Source of the DNA: Rubrivivax sp.
GTDB taxonomy: Bacteria; Pseudomonadota; Gammaproteobacteria; Burkholderiales; Burkholderiaceae_C
Length of the DNA stretch: 64,000 nucleotides
Direction of reading: 5' to 3'
Assembly (NCBI GenBank): GCA_022843905.1
Contig: JALHMT010000006.1
Span: forward strand, 124,001-188,000
Program-made: the position numbers and the translations under genes
Notes under the pieces: model-generated
The model's input: the letters and a program-made list of their open reading frames with translations, nothing else
Told to the model about the DNA's origin: nothing
Databases searched by the model: none
Shown here: one piece after another, positions 35,504 to 43,280 of the stretch
Numbering within the stretch: position 1 is the first letter of the stretch
Layout of the letters: the number at the start of each line of letters is the position of its first letter

Positions 35504-35532
35504 AGCATAATGCATCATTTTGCATGCGTCAA
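35504..35532 (-). promoter_or_regulatory. boxC promoter
   Basis: Reading leftward, TTGACG (35532-35527) and TATGCT (35509-35504) are separated by exactly 17 bases, a strong sigma-70-type arrangement. The predicted start of transcription lies about 50 bases before boxC. Two TGCA motifs fall in the spacer. This promoter should drive boxC-boxB-boxA and the hydroxyacyl-CoA dehydrogenase. Confidence 0.7.
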
Positions 35533-35554
35533 GAAGAATGTGCATTTAAATGCA
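35511..35554. promoter_or_regulatory. Phased TGCA motifs, probable BoxR operator
   Basis: TGCA occurs at 35511, 35521, 35541 and 35551, that is at 10, 20 and 10 base intervals, all on the same face of the helix. TGCA direct repeats have been reported as operators of the related BzdR/BoxR regulators. Two lie between -35 and -10 of the boxC promoter and two just upstream of the -35, so bound BoxR would block RNA polymerase. The pair at 35541/35551 lies within 40 bases of the boxR stop. Confidence 0.65.
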
Positions 35555-35570
35555 TGATCGGAGCGCAAGC

Positions 35571-36560
35571 TCAGGCAGCCAGGGCCAAGGCCCCCCGGAC
35601 CACTGCGCGCAGCTTCACGAACGTGGGCTCCAGGGCCTGTGCACTGGTGTTCACGGTGAACTCGGCCTTGGAATAGAAGGCCGCGCGTCCGGCCAGGATG
35701 CTCTTCAAGTCGTTCATGGCCTCGCGGCTGGCCGCCATGGGGCGCATGTCGCCCTGGGCCTGCACCCGCTTCATGTGGTCTTCGGGGTGGGCCTGCAGCC
35801 ACACCGTGGTGCAGTGGGCCAGCATGAGGTTGAAGTTGGCGGGGTCGGAGACGATGCCGCCGGGCGTGGCGATGACCGCCTCGGGGTAGATCTGGATCGC
35901 CTCTTCCAGCGCGCGACGCTCGTAGCGTCGGTAGGCGTTCTGCCCGTACAGCGCCTGGATCTCGCTGATGCTGCAGCCGGCGAACTTCTCGATCTCGCGG
36001 CTCAGCTCGACGAAGGGGAAGCCGAGGTCCTCGGCCAGCATCGCGCCCAGCGTGCTCTTGCCGGCGCCGCGCAGGCCGATCAGCGCCACGCGCTCGCTTC
36101 GTGCCCGCCCGCTGCGGCCGCCTTCGGCATTGCCGCCCCCGGTGCCCAGCAGCTCGCCCACGGCCACGCGAACCTTGTGCATCGTGGTCTCGTCGCGGTG
36201 CTCCAGCAACTCGCGCAGCATCAGCCATTCGGGCGTCGACGTGGTGACGTCACCGAGCAGTTCGGCCAGCGAGCACTGCAGCGCGCGCGACACCTGCAGC
36301 AGCACCAGGATGGAGGCATTGCCGACGCCGTACTCCAGGTTCGCGAGGTGGCGCTCGGACACGTCGGCGGCCACCGCCAGCGCCTTGCGCGTCATGCCGC
36401 GGCGGGCCCGCAAGGCCCGGGCGCGTTCGCCCAGGGCCACCAGGAACGGGTTCTTCTCCTCTTCCTGGGGAGGCGCGGCGCCGGCGTCATCGACGGGCGG
36501 CAGGCGCTCGCCCGACCCGTCGGACGGTTCTCGCAGCGCCTGCAGTATGTTGCTTGACAT
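35571..36560 (-). CDS. boxR: BoxR transcriptional repressor (XRE domain plus shikimate-kinase-like domain)
   Basis: A 329-residue regulator. Residues about 41-100 form an XRE-type helix-turn-helix (LGERARALRARRGMTRKALAVAADVSERHLANLEYGVGN). Residues from about 155 form a shikimate-kinase-like domain with P-loop GLRGAGKST at 162-170. This fusion is the hallmark of BzdR/BoxR proteins, which bind benzoyl-CoA and release their operators. The ATG at 36560 is used. boxR is downstream of and divergent from the benzoate-CoA ligase gene, and upstream of the box operon. Confidence 0.93.
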   Translation of the reverse strand: MSSNILQALREPSDGSGERLPPVDDAGAAPPQEEEKNPFLVALGERARALRARRGMTRKALAVAADVSERHLANLEYGVGNASILVLLQVSRALQCSLAELLGDVTTSTPEWLMLRELLEHRDETTMHKVRVAVGELLGTGGGNAEGGRSGRARSERVALIGLRGAGKSTLGAMLAEDLGFPFVELSREIEKFAGCSISEIQALYGQNAYRRYERRALEEAIQIYPEAVIATPGGIVSDPANFNLMLAHCTTVWLQAHPEDHMKRVQAQGDMRPMAASREAMNDLKSILAGRAAFYSKAEFTVNTSAQALEPTFVKLRAVVRGALALAA

Positions 36561-36729
36561 GGCCCCCTCGCGGCTCTAAAGTGCTGACAAGCACAATACT
36601 GCATATCAAGGGTGCTGGCAAGGACGGTGCGGCGTGCCGCACCGCGGCTTCCCTGCCCGCTTGATGCGCGACAAACTCGCGGCCCCGGCCCCCCCTCGGC
36701 GGCCGCCCGGCACGACACAGGAGACGACC
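36561..36729. promoter_or_regulatory. boxR-ligase divergent intergenic region
   Basis: A 169-base spacer that must hold the divergent promoters of boxR and the ligase gene. It contains the inverted repeat GTGCT-GACA-AGCAC (36581-36594) and a TGCA at 36600, with another TGCA inside the boxR 5' end at 36541. These TGCA motifs are not phased as regularly as at boxC. I could not assign convincing -35/-10 boxes. A GGAG ribosome-binding site precedes the ligase ATG. Confidence 0.45.
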
Positions 36730-38328
36730 ATGATCCAGGTAGCCATCGCCGACGCGCCCGACGTCGTGCCACCCAGCGACAGCTTCAACTTCGCGCAGCA
36801 CCTGTTGTCGGTGAACGCCGGCCGCCCTGACAAGGCCGCCTTCGTCGATGACCACGGCAGCCTGAGCTACGGCCAGCTCGATCAGCGCGTGCGTCGCATG
36901 GCCGCCGGGCTGCGCGCACTCGGCCTGCGCCGCGAAGAGCGCGTGCTGCTGCTCATGCTGGACGGCACCGACTGGCCGGTGAGCTTCCTGGGCGCGATGT
37001 ATGCCGGCCTGGTGCCGGTGGCCGTCAACACGCTGCTCACGCCCGACGACTACGCCTACATGCTGGAGCACAGCCGCGCGCAGGCGGTGCTGGTGTCGGG
37101 CGCGTTGCTGCCAGCCTTGACCAGCGCGATGATCAAGAGCGACCACGAGGTGGCCAAGGTCATCGTCTCGAGACCCGTCGCACCGCTGCACCCGGCCGAG
37201 GTCGAGTTCGAGAGCTTCGTCGCCGCACACGCGCCCCTGCTCAAGCCCGCACCAACGGGCGCCGACGACCCCGGCTTCTGGCTCTACTCGTCGGGCTCCA
37301 CCGGCCGCCCCAAGGGCACGGTGCACTCGCACGCCAACCCCTACTGGACGGCCGAGCTCTACGGCAAGCGCATCCTGAAGCTGACCGAATCCGACGTGTG
37401 CTTCTCGGCCGCCAAGCTGTTCTTCGCCTACGGGATGGGCAATGCCCTGACCTTCCCGATGAGCGTGGGCGCCACCACGCTGCTGATGGGGGAGCGGCCC
37501 ACGCCCGACGCCACGTTCCATCGCTGGACGGGAGGCGTCTCGGGTCTGAAGCCCACCGTCTTCTTCGGCGCGCCGACCGGCTTCGCCGGCATGCTCGCGT
37601 CGCCGAAGCTGCCGAAGCGCGAGCAGGTCGCGCTGCGCCTGGCCTCGTCGGCCGGCGAAGCGCTGCCGGCCGACATCGGCGAGCGCTTCACGGCGCACTT
37701 CGGCGTGGAGATCATCGACGGCATCGGCTCCACCGAGATGCTGCACATCTTCCTGTCCAACCAGCCCGGCCGCGTGCGCTACGGCACCACCGGCTGGCCG
37801 GTGCCGGGCTACGACATCCAGCTGCGCGGCGAGGACGGCGGGCCGGTGCCCGACGGGGAGCCGGGCGACCTCTACATCCACGGCCCTTCGGCGGCCATGA
37901 TGTACTGGGGCAACCGCGCCAAGACGCGCGAGACCTTCCAGGGCGGCTGGACCAAGAGCGGCGACAAGTACGTGAAGAACGCCGACGGCAGCTACACCTA
38001 CGGCGGCCGCAGCGACGACATGCTGAAGGTCAGCGGCATCTACGTCAGCCCCTTCGAGGTGGAGGCCACGCTGGTGATGCACCCGGCGGTGCTTGAAGCC
38101 GCCGTGATCGGCGTGGCCGACGTCGAGGGCCTGACCAAGACCAAGGCCTTCGTCGTGCTGAAGGCCGGCGCCGAGGCCAGCGAGGCCGAGCTGAAGGCCT
38201 TCGTGAAGGACAAGCTCGCGCCCTACAAGTACCCGCGGCAGATCGCCTTCGTGAGTGAGCTGCCCAAGACCGCCACCGGCAAGATCCAGCGCTTCAAGCT
38301 CAGGGACGCGGAAGCCGCGGCGAAGTGA
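36730..38328 (+). CDS. Benzoate-CoA ligase
   Basis: A 532-residue adenylate-forming ligase that makes benzoyl-CoA from benzoate, ATP and CoA. The AMP-binding loop YSSGSTGRPKG is at residues 186-196, with further landmarks DGIGSTEMLHIF, YGTTGWPVPGYD and the C-terminal catalytic Lys518 in TGKIQR. FSAAKLFFAYGMGNALTFPMSVGATT is typical of benzoate-CoA ligases. The ATG at 36730 has a GGAG ribosome-binding site. It starts the rightward unit opposite boxR and supplies the substrate for BoxAB. Symbols bclA, badA and bzdA are used for this family; none is assigned here. Confidence 0.93.
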   Translation: MIQVAIADAPDVVPPSDSFNFAQHLLSVNAGRPDKAAFVDDHGSLSYGQLDQRVRRMAAGLRALGLRREERVLLLMLDGTDWPVSFLGAMYAGLVPVAVNTLLTPDDYAYMLEHSRAQAVLVSGALLPALTSAMIKSDHEVAKVIVSRPVAPLHPAEVEFESFVAAHAPLLKPAPTGADDPGFWLYSSGSTGRPKGTVHSHANPYWTAELYGKRILKLTESDVCFSAAKLFFAYGMGNALTFPMSVGATTLLMGERPTPDATFHRWTGGVSGLKPTVFFGAPTGFAGMLASPKLPKREQVALRLASSAGEALPADIGERFTAHFGVEIIDGIGSTEMLHIFLSNQPGRVRYGTTGWPVPGYDIQLRGEDGGPVPDGEPGDLYIHGPSAAMMYWGNRAKTRETFQGGWTKSGDKYVKNADGSYTYGGRSDDMLKVSGIYVSPFEVEATLVMHPAVLEAAVIGVADVEGLTKTKAFVVLKAGAEASEAELKAFVKDKLAPYKYPRQIAFVSELPKTATGKIQRFKLRDAEAAAK

Positions 38329-39113
38329 TGTCCAGCCTGGTCGACATCCCCTGGTGCGAGCGCCGCGTGCAGGTGGAGTTCGCCTGGATCGAGGCGCAGC
38401 GTTCCGACGCGCCGCTGATGGTCTTCCTGCACGAAGGCCTGGGCTCGCTGGCGATGTGGCGAGATTTCCCGCAGCGACTGTGCGGTGCACTGGGTTTCCG
38501 CGGCCTGGTGTATTCGCGCCCGGGCTACGGCCGCTCCACGCCGCGCCCGCCCGAAGAAGCCTGGGATCTCGACTTCATGCACCGTCAGGCGCTGGAGGTG
38601 CTGCCGGCGCTGCTGAATTCGCTGGAGGTCCGTGCGCCGTACTGGCTCTTCGGCCACAGCGACGGCGGCTCCATCGCCTTGCTGCATGCCGCGCACCTGC
38701 CGCGCTCGGTGGCCGGCGCCATCGTGCTGGCGCCGCACATCGTGGTGGAAGACCTCTCGGTCGAGAGCATCGCCCAGGCCAAGATCGCCTACGAGACCAC
38801 CGACCTGCGCCAGCGCCTGGCGCGTTACCACGACGACGTCGACTCGGCCTTCTGGGGCTGGAACCGCATCTGGCTGCACCCGCCGTTCCGCGCCTGGAGC
38901 ATCGAAGCCGAGATCGCCGCCATCAAGAGCCCGCTGCTCGCGGTGCAGGGACTGAACGACGAATACGGCACGCTGGAGCAGATCCGCGGCATCGCGCGGC
39001 GCGTGCCGCAGACGCAGCTGCTGGAACTGCCCGACTGCGGACATTCTCCGCACCGCGACCAGCCCGACGCGCTGATCGAGGCGGTACGCGGCTTCGCGAA
39101 AGCACATGCTTGA
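38328..39113 (+). CDS. Alpha/beta hydrolase
   Basis: A 261-residue alpha/beta hydrolase. The nucleophile Ser is in LFGHSDGGSIALL (GxSxG-like GHSDGG), the acid is probably Asp in VQGLNDEYGTLEQI, and the His is in LPDCGHSPHRDQP. The start overlaps the ligase stop (TGATG), so it is co-translated with benzoate-CoA ligase. Such genes recur near box ligases. It might release stalled CoA thioesters or hydrolyse benzoate esters; the role is not established. Confidence 0.87.
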   Translation: MSSLVDIPWCERRVQVEFAWIEAQRSDAPLMVFLHEGLGSLAMWRDFPQRLCGALGFRGLVYSRPGYGRSTPRPPEEAWDLDFMHRQALEVLPALLNSLEVRAPYWLFGHSDGGSIALLHAAHLPRSVAGAIVLAPHIVVEDLSVESIAQAKIAYETTDLRQRLARYHDDVDSAFWGWNRIWLHPPFRAWSIEAEIAAIKSPLLAVQGLNDEYGTLEQIRGIARRVPQTQLLELPDCGHSPHRDQPDALIEAVRGFAKAHA

Positions 39114-39115
39114 GC

Positions 39116-39262
39116 AAGCGAACGCCGCGGAACCGGCTTTGCCGGGCCGCTGGCGTTGCCCCCTTGAGGTGGGCTGAGCCCGGACACAGGACGCCGGAAG
39201 GCGTTCTGTGCCTGGCGAAGGCCAGCCCGCGATTGCACGCGGGCTGGCGCGCGAAGCGCGTA
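39116..39262 (-). repeat. Multi-hairpin 3'-UTR repeat element, copy B
   Basis: Inverted copy of the element at 4911-5070. In its own orientation (minus) it starts just after the stop of the amidohydrolase at 39273. Stems are CGCGC/GCGCG (39248-39260), an 11-bp stem 39221-39231/39238-39248 with loop ATTGCA on the plus strand, and 39185-39195/39200-39210 with loop GGAA. Stem base changes relative to copy A are mostly compensatory, while loops and the CCCACCTCAAGGGGGC core are conserved. It lies between convergent genes. Confidence 0.8.
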
Positions 39263-39272
39263 GGGGGTGGGC

Positions 39273-40772
39273 CTAGCAGCAGCCGTTGAAGGCGCTGCGG
39301 CGGTAGAAGGGCCCCAGGTCCTCGGCCATCTCGCCCAGCGTCCTGCGCCATTGCGCGAACTCCGGCTGCGCGGCCAGCGCGCTGCGCGTCTGCGCCAGCA
39401 GCTCGGCCTTCAGGGCCGGTTCGTCCACCGTCTGCAGCACGCCGCCCTTGACCACGCTGCGCCCGCCGATGAAGACCTCGTCGACGTGACCACCGTGGGC
39501 GCGCGCCAGCAGCATCTCCAGCGGGTCGATGTCGGGGAAGAGGGTGTCGTCGTCGAGGCTGTCCCAGTCCAGCACGATCAGGTCAGCGGGTGACCCTGCG
39601 GCGATGCGGCCGCCGGCGGCCGGGCCTTCGGGCTCGGCGCTGACGCTGCGGCGCCCGTGCATCGAAGCGAAGCGCCACAGCATGCTGCGGCTCATGTCCT
39701 CGTCGAAGCCCCAGCCCCGGTGCAGCGCATAGGCCAGCCGCATCTCGCGCAGGGCGTCGTCGTCCTCGTCGAAGGCCAGGCCGTCCAGGCCCATCGCCAG
39801 CCGGCAGCCCTGGCGCAGCATCTCGGGCACCGGCGCGATGCCCGACTTGATGCCCAGGTTGCTGCTGGTGTTGATGGCGATGGTGACGCCGCGTTCGGCC
39901 AGCAAGGCCAGCTCGTCGGGCCGCGCCCAGGTGCAGTGCGCGAGAGTGAGCCGTGGGCTCAGCAGGCCCAGGCCGTCCAGGTAGGGCACGATGCCCTCGG
40001 GGAAGGCGTGGTCGGCCCACTCGCGCTGGTACTTCGTCTCCAAAAGGTGCATGTGCACTGGCCGGCCGCTGTCTGCCGAGGCCTGGGCGATGGCTTCGAG
40101 CAGCGCCGTGCTGCACCACTGCACGCCGTTGGGGCCGTACTGCAGCGTGACGTGGGCCTTCAGCGTGGGCTCGGCGTCGAGCATCGCCGCCACCTCGTCG
40201 AGCAGGGCCAGGTGCACTGCGGACGGCAGCGGCTTGACCGCCAGGCGCCGACTCACCTCGTCGCGTACACCGGGCCGCAAGGCAGCCAGCACCGTGGCAT
40301 CGTCGCACAGCGCGATGCCGTGGCGGTCGCGCATGGCCACGGCCAGGCCGATGCGCAGGCCGACGTCGCGCGCCGCGCGTGCCACGGCCTGCACCTCTTC
40401 GACGTAGGGCCTGCCACCTTGCAACCGCGTGTAGTGCACCATGGCCTGCGCCACGCCGCGGCGCACCGAACGCGCGAAAGCGGTGGCGGCGCAGACGTAG
40501 GGGTCGACACCGGGCACCACGCCCAGGTAGGGCAGCCAGCTTTCCAGCGGCTGGCCGAAGGCACCGAGGGTGGCGCTGCGGAAGGTGCGCGCGTGGTCGT
40601 GTGCGTTGGACAGGGCCGGCAGCGCGAGACGACGGCGGCCCGCCGGGGCGGCCTCCAGCGGCGTGACGGCGCTGATCCGTCCGCCGTCCATCACCAGGCG
40701 CGACGGCCCGGCTGCCGGGGCGCCGCCCGGGTCGGCCAGGAGCAGGGCCACATCGACCTTGCCGGTGATCAC
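39273..40772 (-). CDS. Amidohydrolase (cytosine deaminase/chlorohydrolase-like)
   Basis: A 499-residue zinc-type amidohydrolase of the deaminase/AtzA-TrzN branch. Metal and catalytic motifs are ALSNAHDHARTF, PVHMHLLETKYQ, LTLAHCTWARPDE and RLAMGLDGLAFDEDDD. The start is GTG at 40772 overlapping the binding-protein stop (GTGA). It is the last gene of the leftward heterocycle operon. By family it could deaminate or hydrolyse a ring amine such as an aminopyrimidine or aminotriazine. The C-terminus ends in Cys-Cys, which is unusual. Confidence 0.85.
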   Translation of the reverse strand: MITGKVDVALLLADPGGAPAAGPSRLVMDGGRISAVTPLEAAPAGRRRLALPALSNAHDHARTFRSATLGAFGQPLESWLPYLGVVPGVDPYVCAATAFARSVRRGVAQAMVHYTRLQGGRPYVEEVQAVARAARDVGLRIGLAVAMRDRHGIALCDDATVLAALRPGVRDEVSRRLAVKPLPSAVHLALLDEVAAMLDAEPTLKAHVTLQYGPNGVQWCSTALLEAIAQASADSGRPVHMHLLETKYQREWADHAFPEGIVPYLDGLGLLSPRLTLAHCTWARPDELALLAERGVTIAINTSSNLGIKSGIAPVPEMLRQGCRLAMGLDGLAFDEDDDALREMRLAYALHRGWGFDEDMSRSMLWRFASMHGRRSVSAEPEGPAAGGRIAAGSPADLIVLDWDSLDDDTLFPDIDPLEMLLARAHGGHVDEVFIGGRSVVKGGVLQTVDEPALKAELLAQTRSALAAQPEFAQWRRTLGEMAEDLGPFYRRSAFNGCC

Positions 40773-41833
40773 TTCATCACCAGCTTGCGCTCGGCCAGCG
40801 GCGGCAGGAATCGGCGGTCGAACACTTCCGACGGGGCCGGCTGGCGCGGCATCTCGAAGACCGAAGCCAGTTGCGCCACCGAGCGCTTGAGCCGCTCGTC
40901 GTTGATGTCGCCCACGCCGGCCGTGGCCACCTCGGGGGTGAACACCACCTGGCGCAGCGCATACACCAGGCGGCGCTTCTCCAGGTCCTTGTTGATCAGC
41001 GGCTCGCGCTTGGCCAGGGCCGCGATGGCGGCATCGGGGTCGGCCACGGCATCACGCAGGCCCTTGTGCACGGCGCGCACCAGGCCGGCCACGACCTGCG
41101 GCTTGTCCTTCAGCAGCGCCTGGCTCACCAGGATGCCGTTGCTGTAGAGCTCGATGCCGTTGTCGGCGTAGTGGAACCAGCGGATGTCCTTCTCGGGGTC
41201 CAGCCCCTGGGCCACCAGGTTCATGTAGCTGGTGACCGAGAACACCGCCGAGGCGTCGACCTGGTCGCGCAGCAGCATCTGCTCCTGCAGGTTGGGCGCC
41301 ATGTTGGTCCACTTGACCTTGCTGGCGTCGACGCCGTTCTTGTCGGCCAGCGTGGCGAACATGCGCATGGCCGCCCCACCGGCGGGCGAGCCGAGGTTCT
41401 TGCCTTCCAGGTCCTTCAGCGTCTTGATCGGGCTGCCGGCCTTGGTCATCAGCGCGAAGGGCGTGCGGTTGTAGATCTGGTAGACCATCACCGGCGCCTG
41501 ACCCGGCTTGGCCGCGGCGTTCTGGATGATGGCGTTGAGGTCGCCGAAGGCCGCCTGGTAGGCGCCCGCCATCACCTTGGTGACGGCGGTGGCGCTGCCG
41601 TCGCCCTGGTCGATGGCGATGTCGATCTTCTCCTGCGTGAAGTAGCCGCGGTCCATCGCCAGGTAGTACCAGGCGTGCACGCCCTGCAGCTTCCAGTCGA
41701 GCACGAACTTGATCGGCGTGACGTCCTGCGCCGCCGCCGGCGCGAGGGCGCCACCGAAGCTCAGGGTGGCGGCGGCAGCAAGGCCCAGCAGGGCGCGGCG
41801 GCCCAGGGTCGGGCGGGGGCGGGCAGGGGTCAT
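40769..41833 (-). CDS. ABC transporter substrate-binding protein, THI5/NMT1-like (first of operon pair)
   Basis: A 354-residue solute receptor. The N-terminus has twin Arg (GRRALLGLAAAATLSFGGALAPAAAQD), compatible with a Tat signal. The mature part starts TPIKFVLDWKLQGVHAWYYLAMDRGYFTQEKIDIAI, the pattern of ThiY/THI5-type pyrimidine-binding proteins. It closely resembles the second receptor at 47526-48557. GAGGAG precedes the ATG at 41833. It probably delivers a heterocyclic substrate to the permease/ATPase encoded upstream. Confidence 0.9.
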   Translation of the reverse strand: MTPARPRPTLGRRALLGLAAAATLSFGGALAPAAAQDVTPIKFVLDWKLQGVHAWYYLAMDRGYFTQEKIDIAIDQGDGSATAVTKVMAGAYQAAFGDLNAIIQNAAAKPGQAPVMVYQIYNRTPFALMTKAGSPIKTLKDLEGKNLGSPAGGAAMRMFATLADKNGVDASKVKWTNMAPNLQEQMLLRDQVDASAVFSVTSYMNLVAQGLDPEKDIRWFHYADNGIELYSNGILVSQALLKDKPQVVAGLVRAVHKGLRDAVADPDAAIAALAKREPLINKDLEKRRLVYALRQVVFTPEVATAGVGDINDERLKRSVAQLASVFEMPRQPAPSEVFDRRFLPPLAERKLVMK

Positions 41834-41889
41834 GTCGGCTCCTCGAAGTGGATGGATGGGAAAGAAGGGATGCAGACCCCAAGCAGGGA

Positions 41890-42300
41890 TCAGGCCAGCT
41901 CGAACAGCACGTCCTGCGCGCCTTGCCACAGCACCGTGGTGCCGAGCTTGCGCAGGTTCTCCTTGCCTTCGACGATGGTCAGGAAGTGGTTGCCGGCGAG
42001 CTGGCCCATCTTGCTGGCGAAGCTGCACGAGCCGTAGGCCAGGATGATCTCGGTCTCGCTGTAGCCGCCGGGGTAGAACAGGATGTCGCCCACCGACGGG
42101 TGGCTGGTGTGGTTCTCGAATCCCACGCCGAGCTGGAAGTCGCCCAGCGGCACCCAGCAGCCTTCGCCGCTCCAGCGCACGTGGATGAGCTTCTGCTGGT
42201 AGGGCAGCAGCTTGAGGAAGGCGGCGACGGTCTGCGGCGCGTCGGGGTTGGTCTCGGCGATGAAGCGGTGGCCGGCGGCGGTGATGGCGATGCGGGTCAT
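41890..42300 (-). CDS. DUF3830 family protein
   Basis: A 136-residue cytoplasmic protein (TRIAITAAGHRFIAETNPDAPQTVAAFLKLLPYQQKLIHVRWSGE) that matches what I know of the DUF3830 family, small proteins predicted to have a cyclophilin-like beta-barrel fold. GDILFYPGGYSETEIILAYGSCSFASKMGQLAGNHF is the most conserved-looking part. No catalytic residues can be assigned. It sits between the permease and the first binding protein of a cyclic-amide operon; a role in binding or modifying the ring compound is conceivable. Confidence 0.75.
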   Translation of the reverse strand: MTRIAITAAGHRFIAETNPDAPQTVAAFLKLLPYQQKLIHVRWSGEGCWVPLGDFQLGVGFENHTSHPSVGDILFYPGGYSETEIILAYGSCSFASKMGQLAGNHFLTIVEGKENLRKLGTTVLWQGAQDVLFELA

Positions 42301-42362
42301 GGAGATCTCTCTGTGTGGATGTTCGGAGTTGGGAATCTAAGCCCCGGACGCGCTGTATTGCT

Positions 42363-42463
42363 CCCTCTCCCGCGCGCGGGAGAGGGCAGGGGTGAGGGTG
42401 GTGGAGATGCACGCGGCCTTCATCCAGCCCTCACCCCAACCCTCTCCCGCGCGCGGGAGAGGG
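42363..42463. repeat. Composite palindromic repeat, copy 3 (DUF3830-permease spacer)
   Basis: Third copy of the composite palindrome: hairpins 42363-42386 and 42440-42463 with the CCCTCTCCCGC stem and GC loop, and inner inverted repeats GGGGTGAGGG (42389-42398) and CCCTCACCCC (42428-42437). As in the box operon, it occupies a spacer within a leftward operon. Confidence 0.85.
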
Positions 42464-42497
42464 GGCAAGACCGACAGCGGGCGCGTGATGCGGCGGT

Positions 42498-43280
42498 TCA
42501 TGCCATCACCACCTCGTTCTTGCGCTGCGCCCAGCCGGTCATGCGGCTTTCGACGAAGGACGACACCGCATACAGCATCACCCCCATCACCGCCAGGATC
42601 ACCAGGCCTGCGAACACCATCGGCACGTCGAAGTTGCCGCTGGCGATCATCATCACGTTGCCGATGCCCTTGTTGGCAGCCACGGTCTCGGCCAGCACGG
42701 TGCCCACGAAGGCCAGCGTGATGGCGATCTTCAGCGACGCGAACAGGTAGGGCAGCGCACGCGGCAGGCCGACGTTCCACAGGATGTCGCGCTTGCGCGC
42801 ACCCAGCACGCGCAGCACGTCTTCCAGCTCGGGCTCGGTGTTGGCCAGCCCGGTGGCCACGTTGACCACCACCGGAAAGATGCTGATCACCATCGAGGTC
42901 AGCACCGCCGGCACGGTGCCGGCACCGAACCACACCACGAAGATGGGCACCACGGCCACCTTGGGGATGCTGGAAAAACCCACCAGCAGCGGATAGGCCA
43001 CGTCGTAGGCCAGCTTCGACGAGCCGATGGCCACGCCGATGACGATGCCCACCCCCACGCCCAGTGCAAAACCGAACAACGTGGTCTTCAGCGTCTGCAC
43101 GGTGTGCGGCCACAGCAGCGGCATCTTCTCCCACAGCACCATGGCGATCTGGCTGGGCTTGGGCAGGATCAGGTCCGACACACCGGTGGCGCGGCAGATC
43201 AGTTCCCACAGCAGGAAGAAGCCCAGCAGCGTGGCCAGCGACATCACGCGCTGACGATTCTTGGCCGTCAAGGTGTTCAT
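42498..43280 (-). CDS. ABC transporter permease, SsuC/ThiX type
   Basis: A 260-residue inner-membrane permease with about six hydrophobic segments. The ATPase-contact loop is DVLRVLGARKRDILWNVGLPRALPYLFASLKIA. It overlaps the ATPase gene by four bases at its start (ATGA) and forms the channel for the two THI5-like receptors of this operon. The ATG at 43280 gives the family N-terminus (RVMSLATLLGFFLLWELICR). Confidence 0.9.
   Translation of the reverse strand: MNTLTAKNRQRVMSLATLLGFFLLWELICRATGVSDLILPKPSQIAMVLWEKMPLLWPHTVQTLKTTLFGFALGVGVGIVIGVAIGSSKLAYDVAYPLLVGFSSIPKVAVVPIFVVWFGAGTVPAVLTSMVISIFPVVVNVATGLANTEPELEDVLRVLGARKRDILWNVGLPRALPYLFASLKIAITLAFVGTVLAETVAANKGIGNVMMIASGNFDVPMVFAGLVILAVMGVMLYAVSSFVESRMTGWAQRKNEVVMA

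Noticed and set aside
35571..36560. XRE DNA-binding domain fused to a shikimate-kinase-like domain as a new regulator type
   Set aside because: This is the established BzdR/BoxR architecture, and the neighbouring box genes confirm it.
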